This document shows, piece by piece, positions 7,924-16,869 of a DNA stretch of 64,000 nt; the first letter of the stretch is position 1, and each line of letters opens with the position of its first letter. Source of the DNA: Thalassospira xiamenensis M-5 = DSM 17429 (lineage in GTDB: Bacteria > Pseudomonadota > Alphaproteobacteria > Rhodospirillales > Thalassospiraceae); NCBI RefSeq assembly GCF_000300235.2, contig NZ_CP004388.1, positions 62,001 through 126,000 of the forward strand. The letters are read 5' to 3'. The notes under the pieces were generated by a model. The model saw only the letters and a program-made list of their open reading frames with translations, did no database searches and was not told the origin of the DNA. A program made the position numbers and the translations under genes.

Positions 7924-9719
7924 TACGTCTGCGTCCCCCGCATCAATGGCAATTGTATTTCAAAGCAGGCCCCGCCACCCGCCCGGTTATAGGCGCGGAT
8001 CGTTCCACCAAAGTCACGAACAATTCCATAGCTGACCGACAGGCCAAGCCCCACACCCTGTCCCGGGTCCTTGGTGGTGAAGAACGGGTCAAACAGCAAA
8101 GCCAGGCTTTCCTCGCCGATGCCAGGACCGGTATCGGAAATGCGAATGGTGGCTTTATCCCGGGTTTGCGTAAGATCGACGATGATGCGTTTTTCCGTCT
8201 TGCCGTTCGCATTATCCGTTCCCGGTATTTCGGCCATGGCATCAAGGGCATTGCGGATGATATTGACGAAAACCTGTTCGATCCGAACCAGATCGGCATG
8301 GACAATCAGATCACCGTCAAATGCCGACTGTTCAAGCACACAGCCTTCATTGTGCAGCTGTGATGACAGTAATTGTATCACATTATCAAGGGCAGCCCGG
8401 ATGTTGACGGGTTCAAGCACGCCGGTTGATTTGCGCGAGAAGGTTTTAAGTTGCCCGGTGATCGATCCCATGCGTTCGGTCAGGGCAGAAATCTGTTCGA
8501 TATTGGTGCCCAGATTTTCCGGCTTTCCGCGTTCCAGCATCAATCTGGCACTGGCGCAAAAGGTTCGGATTGCGGCAATCGGCTGGTTGATTTCATGCGC
8601 GATTGCGGCGGACATCTGCCCAAGGGCGGCCAGTTTACCCGCCTGAACCAGTTCATCCTGTGTACCGCGCAATTCGGCCTCGGTCTTGCGGCGTTCGGTG
8701 ATTTCCTGTTCAAGACGGGTGTTAAGCGCCTGAATGCGGGCAAATTCCATGGATTTGCGCTGGGATGCCAGTTTCAATTCACGTTCGCGCAGGAACAGCA
8801 CAATCAGGATGATCAATCCCGACCCGATCAGGGTGATCAGCATGACGCTTGTGCGTCGCTCTGCGACATAGTCCATCGGTGTCAGATAAAACAGATTCCA
8901 TTCACTGCCGCTGATCGGTTTGATGTCAAACAGGAAGCGTTCATTACCGATTTCAAGCAAGCCATCCTCGCCAGAAGGATTTTCAGCAATGTTCAGTGAC
9001 CGGAGTTCCTGACCGGAATATTGGCGATTGCGCAATATGCGCTCACGGTCGGTTTCGGTCAGCGGGCGAATGGTGCGATATTTCCAGTCGCCGCGACTGG
9101 TTAACATGATCACACCGTCGGCATCTGAAACAAAGACTGTTTCGCCCCCGTCCTGCCAGTTCCGTTCAAGCTCATCGAGTTCAATTTTGACAGCAACCAC
9201 GCCGACAATTTCGCCGGATTTCGATATCGGATGGGAAATGAACAGGCCTGATCGCCCGGTGGTCACGCCGATCCCGTAGAAAAATCCTTCCTGCCCGGCG
9301 AAAGCTTCGGTGAAATAGGGCCGGAAACTGTAATCCTGACCCACGAAACTGTCGGGCGTTCCCCAGTTGCTTGCCGCGACCGTTTTGCCGGTTCGGTCCA
9401 TGACATAAAGTGCGGCCGCGCCCGACCGGCCGTTGACCTTTTGCAGATATTGGTTGGCAATATCCACAGTGCCGTTTCCGGTGACGACATTGACGATTTC
9501 ATGATTTCGGGCAACGACATAGGGCAGATATCGATAGCGATCGACAGCGGCGCGCAATGTGCTTTCATAAAGTGCAAGGCGGGCCTGGGATGTTTGCTGT
9601 AACTGGCTGATGGCAAGGGTTTCGGTCGAATTGACAGCAAGCCAGACGACCAGTCCGGCGATGATAATCCCGGCAAAACTCAACGACGCGCGACTATAGG
9701 TGCTTAACCAGTAGAACAA
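7923..9719 (-). CDS. DctB-like sensor histidine kinase
   Basis: A 598-residue membrane kinase. Transmembrane segments lie at about 15-33 and 293-313. The roughly 260-residue loop between them is a periplasmic double-PAS/Cache sensor (motif near GRSGLFISHPIS). A cytoplasmic coiled coil (about 315-355) leads to the H-box AAIAHEINQPIAA, an N-box near NIIRNALDAMAE, and G-boxes DTGPGIG and GVGLGLSVSYGIV. It is expected to sense a periplasmic carboxylate or amino acid and phosphorylate the regulator encoded immediately downstream with a 3-bp overlap. The ligand is unknown but probably matches the TAXI-TRAP substrate. Confidence 0.92.
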   Translation of the reverse strand: MFYWLSTYSRASLSFAGIIIAGLVVWLAVNSTETLAISQLQQTSQARLALYESTLRAAVDRYRYLPYVVARNHEIVNVVTGNGTVDIANQYLQKVNGRSGAAALYVMDRTGKTVAASNWGTPDSFVGQDYSFRPYFTEAFAGQEGFFYGIGVTTGRSGLFISHPISKSGEIVGVVAVKIELDELERNWQDGGETVFVSDADGVIMLTSRGDWKYRTIRPLTETDRERILRNRQYSGQELRSLNIAENPSGEDGLLEIGNERFLFDIKPISGSEWNLFYLTPMDYVAERRTSVMLITLIGSGLIILIVLFLRERELKLASQRKSMEFARIQALNTRLEQEITERRKTEAELRGTQDELVQAGKLAALGQMSAAIAHEINQPIAAIRTFCASARLMLERGKPENLGTNIEQISALTERMGSITGQLKTFSRKSTGVLEPVNIRAALDNVIQLLSSQLHNEGCVLEQSAFDGDLIVHADLVRIEQVFVNIIRNALDAMAEIPGTDNANGKTEKRIIVDLTQTRDKATIRISDTGPGIGEESLALLFDPFFTTKDPGQGVGLGLSVSYGIVRDFGGTIRAYNRAGGGACFEIQLPLMRGTQT

Positions 9720-10043
9720 TCCTGCCTCTCGCGCGTTAGAGTTTGGTCTTTTGCTTCATACAGGGCGTTTTGGCGTCCGGCCTGTTGGCGGGGGTTTCCG
9801 GCTTCCTGTTCGGGTGCACGATAGTTATGTGGCATCGGGACGGGGAGTCAATAAAGACGCAGGGCAATACCAGTAATGAATGTCACTTTCCCATGGGGTG
9901 GAACGGCAGAAATCAGGTAGGGTCTTGGTGTCGTACATGAACAAAGCCTCAAATATGCCTCAAGTGGTTATTTTTTCGCCACAATGGGATGTATTTTGTT
10001 AGGCTTGTTTCAAATTTTAATCTGTCTAACTGACGAGGTTCAG
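9720..10043. other. Divergent intergenic region, no gene seen
   Basis: 324 bp between the divergent kinase gene and chvI. It must contain both promoters, but I found no convincing -35/-10 or sigma-54 site. A short open frame (9743-9940) has a hydrophobic beginning but no ribosome site and is not supported. Confidence 0.5.
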
Positions 10044-10760
10044 GTGAGTAAGATCGCACTTGTTGATGACGACCGTAATATCCTGACATCGGTTTCGATG
10101 GCGCTTGAAGAAGAAGGGTATGAGGTCCAGACATATTCCGACGGGTCTGAAGCGCTGCATGCCTTGACCAAGGAAGAGCCCGATCTTGCCGTGCTCGATA
10201 TCAAGATGCCGCGCATGGATGGCTTGGAGCTTCTGACGCATCTTCGCAAAAAGACCCAGATGCCGGTGATTTTTCTGACATCCAAGGATGACGAGGTCGA
10301 CGAGCTGACCGGTCTGAGACTTGGGGCAGATGATTATATCAAAAAGCCGTTCTCTCAGCGTTTGCTGATCGAGCGTATCCGGACCTTGCTGCGTCGTGCC
10401 GAAATCATGCGCGCAGGCGGTGTTCGCCCGAGCGGTTCGGAAGACGTTATTCAGCGCGGGGAACTGGTTCTTGATCCATCACGCCACATGTGCAGCTGGA
10501 AAGGCCAGCATGTGAACCTGACAGTGACGGAATTCCTGTTGATTCAGGCGTTGGCAAAACATCCGGGCCACGTGAAAAACCGTGATCAGCTGATTGATGC
10601 GGCTTACGGCGAACATATTTATGTTGATGATCGTACCATCGACAGTCACATAAAACGTCTGCGCAAGAAATTCCGCGAGACAGACAAGGAATTCAAAGAA
10701 ATCGAAACCCTGTATGGCGTTGGTTATCGTTACCGCGACACAGCGACTGTTGCGAGTTGA
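10044..10760 (+). CDS. chvI: ChvI-type response regulator
   Basis: OmpR/PhoB-class regulator of 238 residues when started at GTG 10044, preceded by GAGG at 10034-10037. An upstream in-frame start (9984) would add 20 hydrophobic residues atypical of ChvI and is rejected. The receiver has VDDDRN and the phosphoacceptor in [11 protein letters not shown]. The C-terminal winged helix contains [15 protein letters not shown] and YGVGYRYRD. In alphaproteobacteria ChvI with ChvG controls envelope, acid-stress and carbon metabolism genes. The chvG gene follows by 63 bp, and the PTS genes downstream keep the conserved order. Identification rests on both sequence and synteny. Confidence 0.93.
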   Translation: MSKIALVDDDRNILTSVSMALEEEGYEVQTYSDGSEALHALTKEEPDLAVLDIKMPRMDGLELLTHLRKKTQMPVIFLTSKDDEVDELTGLRLGADDYIKKPFSQRLLIERIRTLLRRAEIMRAGGVRPSGSEDVIQRGELVLDPSRHMCSWKGQHVNLTVTEFLLIQALAKHPGHVKNRDQLIDAAYGEHIYVDDRTIDSHIKRLRKKFRETDKEFKEIETLYGVGYRYRDTATVAS

Positions 10761-10823
10761 AGTCCTGAACACTCTTGTCGCAGTGCCGGGCCGATATTGG
10801 CCCGGCCAGAATTGCGGGTCTGA

Positions 10824-12482
10824 ATGAGCGATTTACCTGCCTCGGCTGAACAGCAATCCGTGCCGCAACACGAAACCCGTGTTGCGCGGATAGAGGAACG
10901 CCACGGGCTTTTTTCCCCGTTAACCTGGCGCATTCTGGCGGTGAATGCGCTGGCTCTTTTTGTGCTGGTCGCGGGTATCCTTTATCTTGGCCGTTACAAG
11001 CAGGAACTGATCCATTCCGAACTTGAAGCCATGGCCGTGCAGGCGGAAATGTATGCTGCGGCATTGTCGACGTCTGCCGTCGGGCAGGGTGATGATGCAA
11101 CCAATCGGGTGAAGCTTGAAGTCGCGCGCGAAATGGTGCGCCGACTTGTCGGGATTACCGGGGCACGGGCACGGCTGTTCGGGGCGAATGGCCAATTGAT
11201 CGCTGATAGCCGCAATGTCCGGACATTTGGCAGCGGTGCGGTTCAGGCAGAAGAGCTGCCAGCACCGGGTGAAGATGACCAGCTTGCCGAAATCATGCGC
11301 AAACTGACCGAGGGGATTCTGTCGCTTTTTGAAGGCGAGCAGCCGCTTCCGCTTTATGTCGATCCCCCGGTCGCAAGTGCCAGTGATTATCCGGAAGTAC
11401 GTGCCGCCCTTGCCGGATATTCACGCGGCGTGGTCCGGGTGGATAGCCAGGGGCGCCGGGTTTTGTCGGTTTCGGTGCCAGTGCAGCGTTTCAAGCAGGT
11501 TCTGGCGTCGATCATGCTGACCAAAAATGGTGATGCGATTGAAAATGCCCTGCATGCGGTTCGGCTTGATATCCTGAAAATCTTTGTTTTTGCGTTTGGT
11601 ATTACGGTTCTGCTGTCGATTTATCTGGCCGGGGTGATTACGCGCCCGTTAAACCGTTTGGCGCGTGCGGCCGAACGGGTCCGGCGCAGCAAGAACCGTC
11701 AGTTTACCATCCCCGATCTTTCGGATCGTCGCGATGAAATCGGCGATCTTTCGACGACGCTTCGCGACATGACCGAAACGCTTTGGGATCGTATGGACGC
11801 GATTGAACGTTTTGCCGCCGACGTCGCCCATGAAATCAAGAACCCGCTGACGTCGCTTCGCAGTGCGGTTGAAACCGCGACCCGTCTGAAAGACCCGGAA
11901 CGCCAGCGCCGTCTGATGGAAATCATTGCCGAAGACGTTCAGCGCCTTGATCGCCTGATCAGCGATATTTCCGATTATTCGCGCATGGATGCCGAATTGT
12001 CGCGTGCAGAAACCGAAGAAGTTGATCTGCGTGTTTTGCTGCAAACCCTTTGCGAGCTTTATAACGCCGATGCGGATGGCCCGCCGGTCAAGGTATCGGT
12101 GCCTGAAAACCTCATTGTGCCGGCCCTTGAAAGCCGATTGGTGCAGGTGTTCCGCAACCTGATTTCAAACGCGATCACCTTTACCCCCGAAGGCGGGTCG
12201 GTGCGGGTGCGTGCATGGCGGGACAAGGATCAGGCGGTGGTCACGGTCGAAGATGACGGACCCGGCATTCCGCCCGGCAAGGAAGAGGCGATTTTCAACC
12301 GGTTCTATACCGAACGCCCATCAGGCGAAAAATTTGGTCAGCATTCCGGTCTTGGACTTTCGATTTCCAAACGGATTGCCGCAGCGCATAACGGCGACCT
12401 GACGGCGACAAACCGAATCCTCAACGGCGAGGTCAAAGGGGCGATCTTTACCCTGCGCCTGCCGCTTGAAGAAGGTGCATGA
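10824..12482 (+). CDS. chvG: ChvG-type sensor histidine kinase
   Basis: A 552-residue kinase. Transmembrane segments lie at about 35-55 and 250-272, flanking a periplasmic sensor of about 195 residues. A HAMP domain follows (ITRPLNRLARAAERVRRSK). The H-box is VAHEIKNPLTSLRSA with the phosphoacceptor His at about 337. N-box (FRNLISNAITF) and G-boxes (DDGPGIP, HSGLGLSISKRI) are intact. It is the cognate kinase of ChvI. In rhizobia ExoR inhibits this kinase in the periplasm; no exoR gene is seen in the window. The next gene, hprK, begins 41 bp downstream. Confidence 0.93.
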   Translation: MSDLPASAEQQSVPQHETRVARIEERHGLFSPLTWRILAVNALALFVLVAGILYLGRYKQELIHSELEAMAVQAEMYAAALSTSAVGQGDDATNRVKLEVAREMVRRLVGITGARARLFGANGQLIADSRNVRTFGSGAVQAEELPAPGEDDQLAEIMRKLTEGILSLFEGEQPLPLYVDPPVASASDYPEVRAALAGYSRGVVRVDSQGRRVLSVSVPVQRFKQVLASIMLTKNGDAIENALHAVRLDILKIFVFAFGITVLLSIYLAGVITRPLNRLARAAERVRRSKNRQFTIPDLSDRRDEIGDLSTTLRDMTETLWDRMDAIERFAADVAHEIKNPLTSLRSAVETATRLKDPERQRRLMEIIAEDVQRLDRLISDISDYSRMDAELSRAETEEVDLRVLLQTLCELYNADADGPPVKVSVPENLIVPALESRLVQVFRNLISNAITFTPEGGSVRVRAWRDKDQAVVTVEDDGPGIPPGKEEAIFNRFYTERPSGEKFGQHSGLGLSISKRIAAAHNGDLTATNRILNGEVKGAIFTLRLPLEEGA

Positions 12483-12523
12483 GTTCCCCCGATTGGCAGT
12501 AATTTCTATCCGTGAGGATAGAT

Positions 12524-13018
12524 ATGCATGTTTCCGATTTGACAAGGCCGGATGACCCGCGCATCGTTTTGCCCGATATGACACAAATCCATGCAAATTG
12601 TGTCGCGCTTGGCCCTCATGCGATCCTTTTGCGCGGGCCATCTGGCAGCGGCAAATCCAACCTTGCTCTGCGGCTTGTCCGGGCTGGCGGGCGGCTTGTT
12701 TCCGATGACAGAACCGATCTTGTGGCGCATGAGGGCAAACTGATTGCCAGCGCGCCGATACAGATTGCACGATTGTGCGAAGTGCGCGGGATTGGTATCG
12801 TCCGCGGGCTTGCCCATCAGGCGGCAGGCGATGTGCGGGTTTTGTTTGATCTGGTGGCCGACCCGGCCGGGGTCGAACGGATGCCTGAACCCCGATCAGA
12901 AACGTTTTGTGGTATTTCGATTCCGTCCTGGAAAATCTGGCCATTCGATATGGCCGTCGACGCCAAGATTGAGGTCGCCTTGTCCTTGGCAACAGGTGAG
13001 ATGCAGCTCGAAACATGA
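12524..13018 (+). CDS. hprK: HPr kinase/phosphorylase, short alphaproteobacterial form
   Basis: 164 residues from ATG 12524, which has GTGAGGA 6-12 bp upstream; a GTG at 12512 would add four residues. The protein keeps only the catalytic domain, with P-loop GPSGSGKS (about 38-45), the acidic stretch LVSDDRTDL and the HprK signature EVRGIGIV. It lacks the N-terminal domain of Firmicutes HprK, as usual in alphaproteobacteria. It phosphorylates and dephosphorylates a serine on HPr (probably Ser-49 of the ptsH product). Its stop overlaps the rapZ start (ATGA). The location between chvG and rapZ is the conserved arrangement. Confidence 0.92.
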   Translation: MHVSDLTRPDDPRIVLPDMTQIHANCVALGPHAILLRGPSGSGKSNLALRLVRAGGRLVSDDRTDLVAHEGKLIASAPIQIARLCEVRGIGIVRGLAHQAAGDVRVLFDLVADPAGVERMPEPRSETFCGISIPSWKIWPFDMAVDAKIEVALSLATGEMQLET

Positions 13019-13950
13019 CCGATGCAGACAATGCAATAGGACCGATGAACACCGATGGCGGCACCGGCGAGAATGGCGAGGATACGCGACTTGTCCTGGT
13101 GACCGGGGTTTCCGGTGCCGGACGAACGACGTCGCTGAAAATCTTTGAGGATTTCGGCTTTGACGCGGTCGACAATCTGCCGTTGCGGTTGTTGCCAGCT
13201 CTGCTGAGCGGGGGGACCGACCTTGATCAGCCGCTGGCGATTGGCCTTGATATCCGTACACGCGATTTTGGTGTCGATCAGTTTGTCAACATCGTCAGCT
13301 CTTTGCGCAAGCAGCCCGGTGTCAATCCGATGGTGGTTTTTGTCGACGCGGAAACCGGCATTTTGCAGCGCCGCTTTACCGAAAGCAGACGTCCTCATCC
13401 CTTGACCCATGACCGGCCACTTGTCGATGCGATTGAACATGAAAAACGCCTGATGGCGCCGATTGCCGCGACGGCGGACATGATTATCGATACCTCACGG
13501 CTTAAATCGGCCGAGCTTCGCAAGATCCTTCAGGACCAGTTTGCCATTGGCGAAAAGGATGCGATGGCGGTCTTTGTCAAAAGCTTTTCGTTCCGTCAGG
13601 GCGTGCCCGGTGAAGCCGATCTTGTTTTTGACGTTCGTTTTCTGCGTAACCCGCATTATGATCCCGAGCTTCGTTTGCTGACCGGGCTTGATGACCGGGT
13701 TGGTGCCTATATTGAAACGGATCAGGATTTCGCCGGTTTCATGGATCGGTTAAAAGGCCTTATCGGCCCTGTTCTGCCGCGTTATGCGCAGGAAGGGAAA
13801 AGCTATCTGACCATCGCGGTCGGTTGTACGGGCGGTCAGCATCGTTCCGTTTATATCGCGCGCATGCTAAACGACTGGATTGCCGGTCTGGGATATGATG
13901 TTCATCTCAGCCATCGCGACAAGCCAGATGAACCAAAACCGGGGGAGTGA
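13015..13950 (+). CDS. rapZ: RapZ-type RNase adapter / P-loop protein
   Basis: 311 residues, overlapping hprK by 4 bp. The N-terminal kinase-like domain has a Walker A GVSGAGRTT in which the usual Lys is Arg, a variation known in this family, followed by the diagnostic DAVDNLP. The C-terminal domain ends with the conserved VGCTGGQHRSVYIA. In enterobacteria RapZ binds the sRNA GlmZ and senses glucosamine-6-phosphate. In alphaproteobacteria that role is not established, and linkage to hprK and PTS genes points to metabolic regulation. An extra N-terminal segment of about 25 residues (Asp/Gly/Thr-rich) precedes the fold. Confidence 0.92.
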   Translation: MTDADNAIGPMNTDGGTGENGEDTRLVLVTGVSGAGRTTSLKIFEDFGFDAVDNLPLRLLPALLSGGTDLDQPLAIGLDIRTRDFGVDQFVNIVSSLRKQPGVNPMVVFVDAETGILQRRFTESRRPHPLTHDRPLVDAIEHEKRLMAPIAATADMIIDTSRLKSAELRKILQDQFAIGEKDAMAVFVKSFSFRQGVPGEADLVFDVRFLRNPHYDPELRLLTGLDDRVGAYIETDQDFAGFMDRLKGLIGPVLPRYAQEGKSYLTIAVGCTGGQHRSVYIARMLNDWIAGLGYDVHLSHRDKPDEPKPGE

Positions 13951-13968
13951 ATTGATGGAGAAAACTGC

Positions 13969-14373
13969 ATGATCGGGATGGTGCTCGTCACCCATGGCGA
14001 TCTCGCGAAGGAATTCGTGTCGGCCTTGCAGCATGTTGTCGGTGAACAGGAAAATATCGCCGCCGTGTGCATCGGGCCGGACGACGATATGGAACAACGC
14101 CGTGCCGACATCCTTGCAAGTGTCGAGGCTGTCGATGATGGCAAGGGCGTTGTGCTGTTGACCGACATGTTTGGCGGGACCCCGTCGAACCTGGCGATTT
14201 CCATTATGGAACAGGCCAATGTCGAAGTAATCGCAGGGGTTAATTTACCTTTGTTGATCAAACTGGCTTCGGTGCGCATCGATGGCACGCTGGCCCAGAC
14301 GGTCAATGCAGCGCAGGAAGCGGGCCGGAAATATATCAATGTGGCGTCGCGCCTGCTAAGCGGCGAGGAATAA
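13969..14373 (+). CDS. PTS EIIA component, mannose family (regulatory)
   Basis: A 134-residue EIIA(Man) domain. The phosphorylatable His is at position 9 in MVLVTHGDLA. LLTDMFGGTPSNLA and the INLPLL-like GVNLPLLIKLA segment are family landmarks. It receives phosphate from HPr. No IIB, IIC or IID permease genes are present nearby, so it is probably regulatory, as in other alphaproteobacteria with incomplete PTS. It starts 18 bp after rapZ, and ptsH follows after 95 bp. It is often named manX or ptsM in related genomes. Confidence 0.92.
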   Translation: MIGMVLVTHGDLAKEFVSALQHVVGEQENIAAVCIGPDDDMEQRRADILASVEAVDDGKGVVLLTDMFGGTPSNLAISIMEQANVEVIAGVNLPLLIKLASVRIDGTLAQTVNAAQEAGRKYINVASRLLSGEE

Positions 14374-14468
14374 ACAACAAAAACAGAAGGTCGGGCGATC
14401 GGGGATGGCCCGGATCTTTTGAAAGTTTACCGACGGGGACTTGAAGTCGGGACTAAGGCGGGACAAAT

Positions 14469-14744
14469 ATGGCGCAGACGGAAAAGCGGATCGTAACCAT
14501 CAGCAATCAACGCGGATTGCACGCGCGGGCGGCCGCAAAATTTGTTAAACTTGCCGGTGAATTCGAATCCCGGATCATGGTTCGCAATCGCGGAACAGAG
14601 GTTTCGGGCGTATCGATCATGGGGCTTATGATGCTTGCAGCATCGACTGGCACGGAAATCGAGATCGAAGCATCAGGCCCGGATGCCAAAAAGGCGATTG
14701 ATGCGCTTAACGAACTTGTTGATGCCAAGTTCCACGAAGAATAA
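14469..14744 (+). CDS. ptsH: Phosphocarrier protein HPr
   Basis: 91 residues. The EI-phosphorylated His is at position 18 within NQRGLHARAA. The HprK target serine is probably Ser-49 in SGVSIMGLMML. It passes phosphate from EI to the EIIA encoded upstream. The presence of hprK in the same cluster indicates that serine phosphorylation modulates this flow. ATG at 14469 is preceded by a purine-rich GGCGGGAC stretch. The EI gene begins 82 bp downstream. Confidence 0.95.
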   Translation: MAQTEKRIVTISNQRGLHARAAAKFVKLAGEFESRIMVRNRGTEVSGVSIMGLMMLAASTGTEIEIEASGPDAKKAIDALNELVDAKFHEE

Positions 14745-14826
14745 GACGCAGAATGAATAGGATTTCCGCATAGGCGGGAACGGGAATTTCTGGAAACAAC
14801 AAGAACGAGTTGGCAGCAAACCAGGC

Positions 14827-16623
14827 TTGCAAGTTCCACCAAAAGACCAGACCACAATCGATGACCAGTCGCCGTCCGACCGCCGGGTAATTACAGGGCT
14901 TGGGGCATCGGGCGGGATTGTAATCGGTCGGGCCTTTGTCATGGACCGGCAATATGTCGATGTCAGTCGCACACGTATCGATGCGGCGGCCATCCCGACC
15001 GAAACCGAACGCCTGCACAAAGGCGTTTCGGAAAGTATCGAACAGCTTAAACGCCTCAAATCCCAATCGGCCAATGTCGGCGGTGCCGCATCCGAGGAGC
15101 TTGGATTCCTGCTGGATGCCTACGTTCATATGCTCACCCAGTCGCGCCTTGTCCGCGGGGCCGAAGAACTGATCCAGACGCGCCATATGAATGCGGTACA
15201 CGCGGTCAGCGAGGTCATTGATGCCATCGCGACCCAGTTTTCCGGTATTGATGATCGTTACATCGCAGCACGCGCGTCCGACATCCGCGAGGTTGGCCTG
15301 CGTCTGATGCGGTGCCTGATCGGGGAAACTGACCGGGCATTTGAAACTGCGCCCAAAGGTGCCATTCTGATCGCCGAGGAAGTCAGCCCGGCCGATATGG
15401 CGCGCCTTCAACCCGGCCAGATTACAGCGTTTGTCACCGCGCTTGGCGGGGCGGAAGGTCATACCGCGATCATGGCCCGGTCGCTTGGCATTCCTGCGAT
15501 TTTGGGCGCGGCCGATATCATTCACGGGGTTTCGGGCGGTGATCTGATCATTGTTGATGGCGGTCGGGGTGAAGTTATCCTGCGTCCGACCGAGGATGAT
15601 CTGGCCCATTATAGCCAGCGTCGCGAAGACTGGCGGGCGGCACGCGCCAAACTGGCCAGCCTGCGCGATGTCCCGTCGGCGACCCGCGACGGGGTCGAAA
15701 TTGATCTTCATGCCAATATCGAACTGCCGATTGAACTGTCGGCGGCACTGGAAAATGGGGCGACCGGCATTGGGCTTTTGCGCAGCGAGTTCATGTTCAT
15801 GAACAAGGACTACCTGCCGGACGAAGACGAACAATATGCCGAACTGGCCGATATCGTGACCCGGATGAATGGCAAGCCGGTCACGATCCGCACCCTTGAT
15901 ATCGGTGGTGAAAAGCTTGCGGTGTCATTGCAGGCAGAAATCGGATCCGGCCCGAACCCGGCATTGGGGCTGCGTGGTATCCGGTTGTCATTGCGCAAGC
16001 CCGAATTGCTTGAAACACAATTGGCTGCGATCCTGCGCGCATCCCTCCATGGTTCTGTCCGGGTGTTGATACCGATGGTGGTTAGCGTTCATGAAATGAG
16101 CCGGGTACGCCAGATTTACCAATCGGTCGCAAAGCGACTGCGCAAGGAAGGTCATGCCATTCCGGATGATCTGCCGCCATTGGGTGCCATGATTGAAATA
16201 CCGGCCGCCGCACTTGCGATTGATGCCTTGGCACGTGAAAGCGATTTCTTTGCCATCGGGACTAACGATCTGACGCAATATACGCTGGCGATTGATCGTA
16301 CCGACGATCAGGTGGCCGGGCTTTATGACCCGCTGCATCCATCGGTTTTGCGCCTGATCCGCGACGTTATCAAATCATCGCGGGATCGTGACATCCCGAT
16401 CAGTGTTTGCGGTGAAATGGCCGGTGATCCGCGATATACGCCGCTTTTCATCGGATTTGGATTACGTAATCTTTCGATGTCATCGGTCAGCCTTTTACCG
16501 GTCAAACAACGCCTGCGCCGACTGGATACGCGAAATTCCGAACAGCAGGCAGCCCGTGTGATGGAACAATGGGATTCAGCACGCATCGCCATGATGCTGG
16601 ATGATTTCAACGATCTTGCCTGA
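14827..16623 (+). CDS. ptsI: PTS enzyme I (phosphoenolpyruvate-protein phosphotransferase)
   Basis: 598 residues. The N-terminal HPr-binding domain is followed by the phospho-His swivel domain with GGAEGHTAIMARSLGIPAI. His-212 is the active residue, and the usual Arg-Thr-Ser before it is replaced by Ala-Glu-Gly. The C-terminal PEP-binding barrel has GIGLLRSEFMFM, NPALGLRGIRLS and FFAIGTNDLTQYTLAIDR. There is no N-terminal GAF domain, so this is EI rather than EI-Ntr (PtsP). The start is TTG 14827 with a weak ribosome site, and no ATG or GTG lies in frame before the conserved region begins, so the exact start is uncertain. It takes phosphate from PEP and passes it to HPr. Confidence 0.93.
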   Translation: MQVPPKDQTTIDDQSPSDRRVITGLGASGGIVIGRAFVMDRQYVDVSRTRIDAAAIPTETERLHKGVSESIEQLKRLKSQSANVGGAASEELGFLLDAYVHMLTQSRLVRGAEELIQTRHMNAVHAVSEVIDAIATQFSGIDDRYIAARASDIREVGLRLMRCLIGETDRAFETAPKGAILIAEEVSPADMARLQPGQITAFVTALGGAEGHTAIMARSLGIPAILGAADIIHGVSGGDLIIVDGGRGEVILRPTEDDLAHYSQRREDWRAARAKLASLRDVPSATRDGVEIDLHANIELPIELSAALENGATGIGLLRSEFMFMNKDYLPDEDEQYAELADIVTRMNGKPVTIRTLDIGGEKLAVSLQAEIGSGPNPALGLRGIRLSLRKPELLETQLAAILRASLHGSVRVLIPMVVSVHEMSRVRQIYQSVAKRLRKEGHAIPDDLPPLGAMIEIPAAALAIDALARESDFFAIGTNDLTQYTLAIDRTDDQVAGLYDPLHPSVLRLIRDVIKSSRDRDIPISVCGEMAGDPRYTPLFIGFGLRNLSMSSVSLLPVKQRLRRLDTRNSEQQAARVMEQWDSARIAMMLDDFNDLA

Positions 16624-16736
16624 CCGGCGATCATAATACCTAATAAATCAATCGGTTATGAAATGGGCCCATACAGCATGGGCGCTCTGACTGTGCGCGT
16701 ATTTTTCCGGCATTGAAAATTCATCGAAGAAAAGAC

Positions 16737-16765
16737 TTGAAATCGATATAAAGAAATCTTTATAT
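16737..16765 (+). promoter_or_regulatory. ahcY promoter overlapped by SahR-like palindrome
   Basis: ATATAAAGAAATCTTTATAT at 16746-16765 has perfect 9-bp half-sites around a central AA. It covers the spacer and -10 of a plausible promoter: TTGAAA at 16737-16742, a 17-bp spacer and TTATAT at 16760-16765. The layout suits repression. It resembles the palindrome I associate with SahR, the S-adenosylhomocysteine-responsive ArsR-family regulator of methionine-cycle genes. The match is from memory and the regulator gene is not in the window. Confidence 0.6.
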
Positions 16766-16869
16766 GTCTTCTATCGCGAACGGGCAAACCGTCGCACAGG
16801 AATTTTCGGGCGTATCTGCAAGATCCATCTGGTCGGCAGTTGCGCTGTTTTTGTTTGATTGGAGACGAC

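Noticed and set aside
9743..9940. Small open frame with hydrophobic start in the chvI upstream gap
   Set aside because: No ribosome site, and the second half is unlike a protein.
9984..10043. Twenty-residue N-terminal extension of ChvI
   Set aside because: Hydrophobic and atypical of the family; GTG 10044 has a ribosome site and gives the usual length.
14707..15834. 375-codon open frame antisense to ptsI
   Set aside because: It overlaps confidently identified ptsH/ptsI sequence, with no independent support.
16624..16869. Riboswitch (SAH or SAM type) in the ahcY leader
   Set aside because: I could not find the conserved core or pairing of these classes. A palindromic operator explains the region better.
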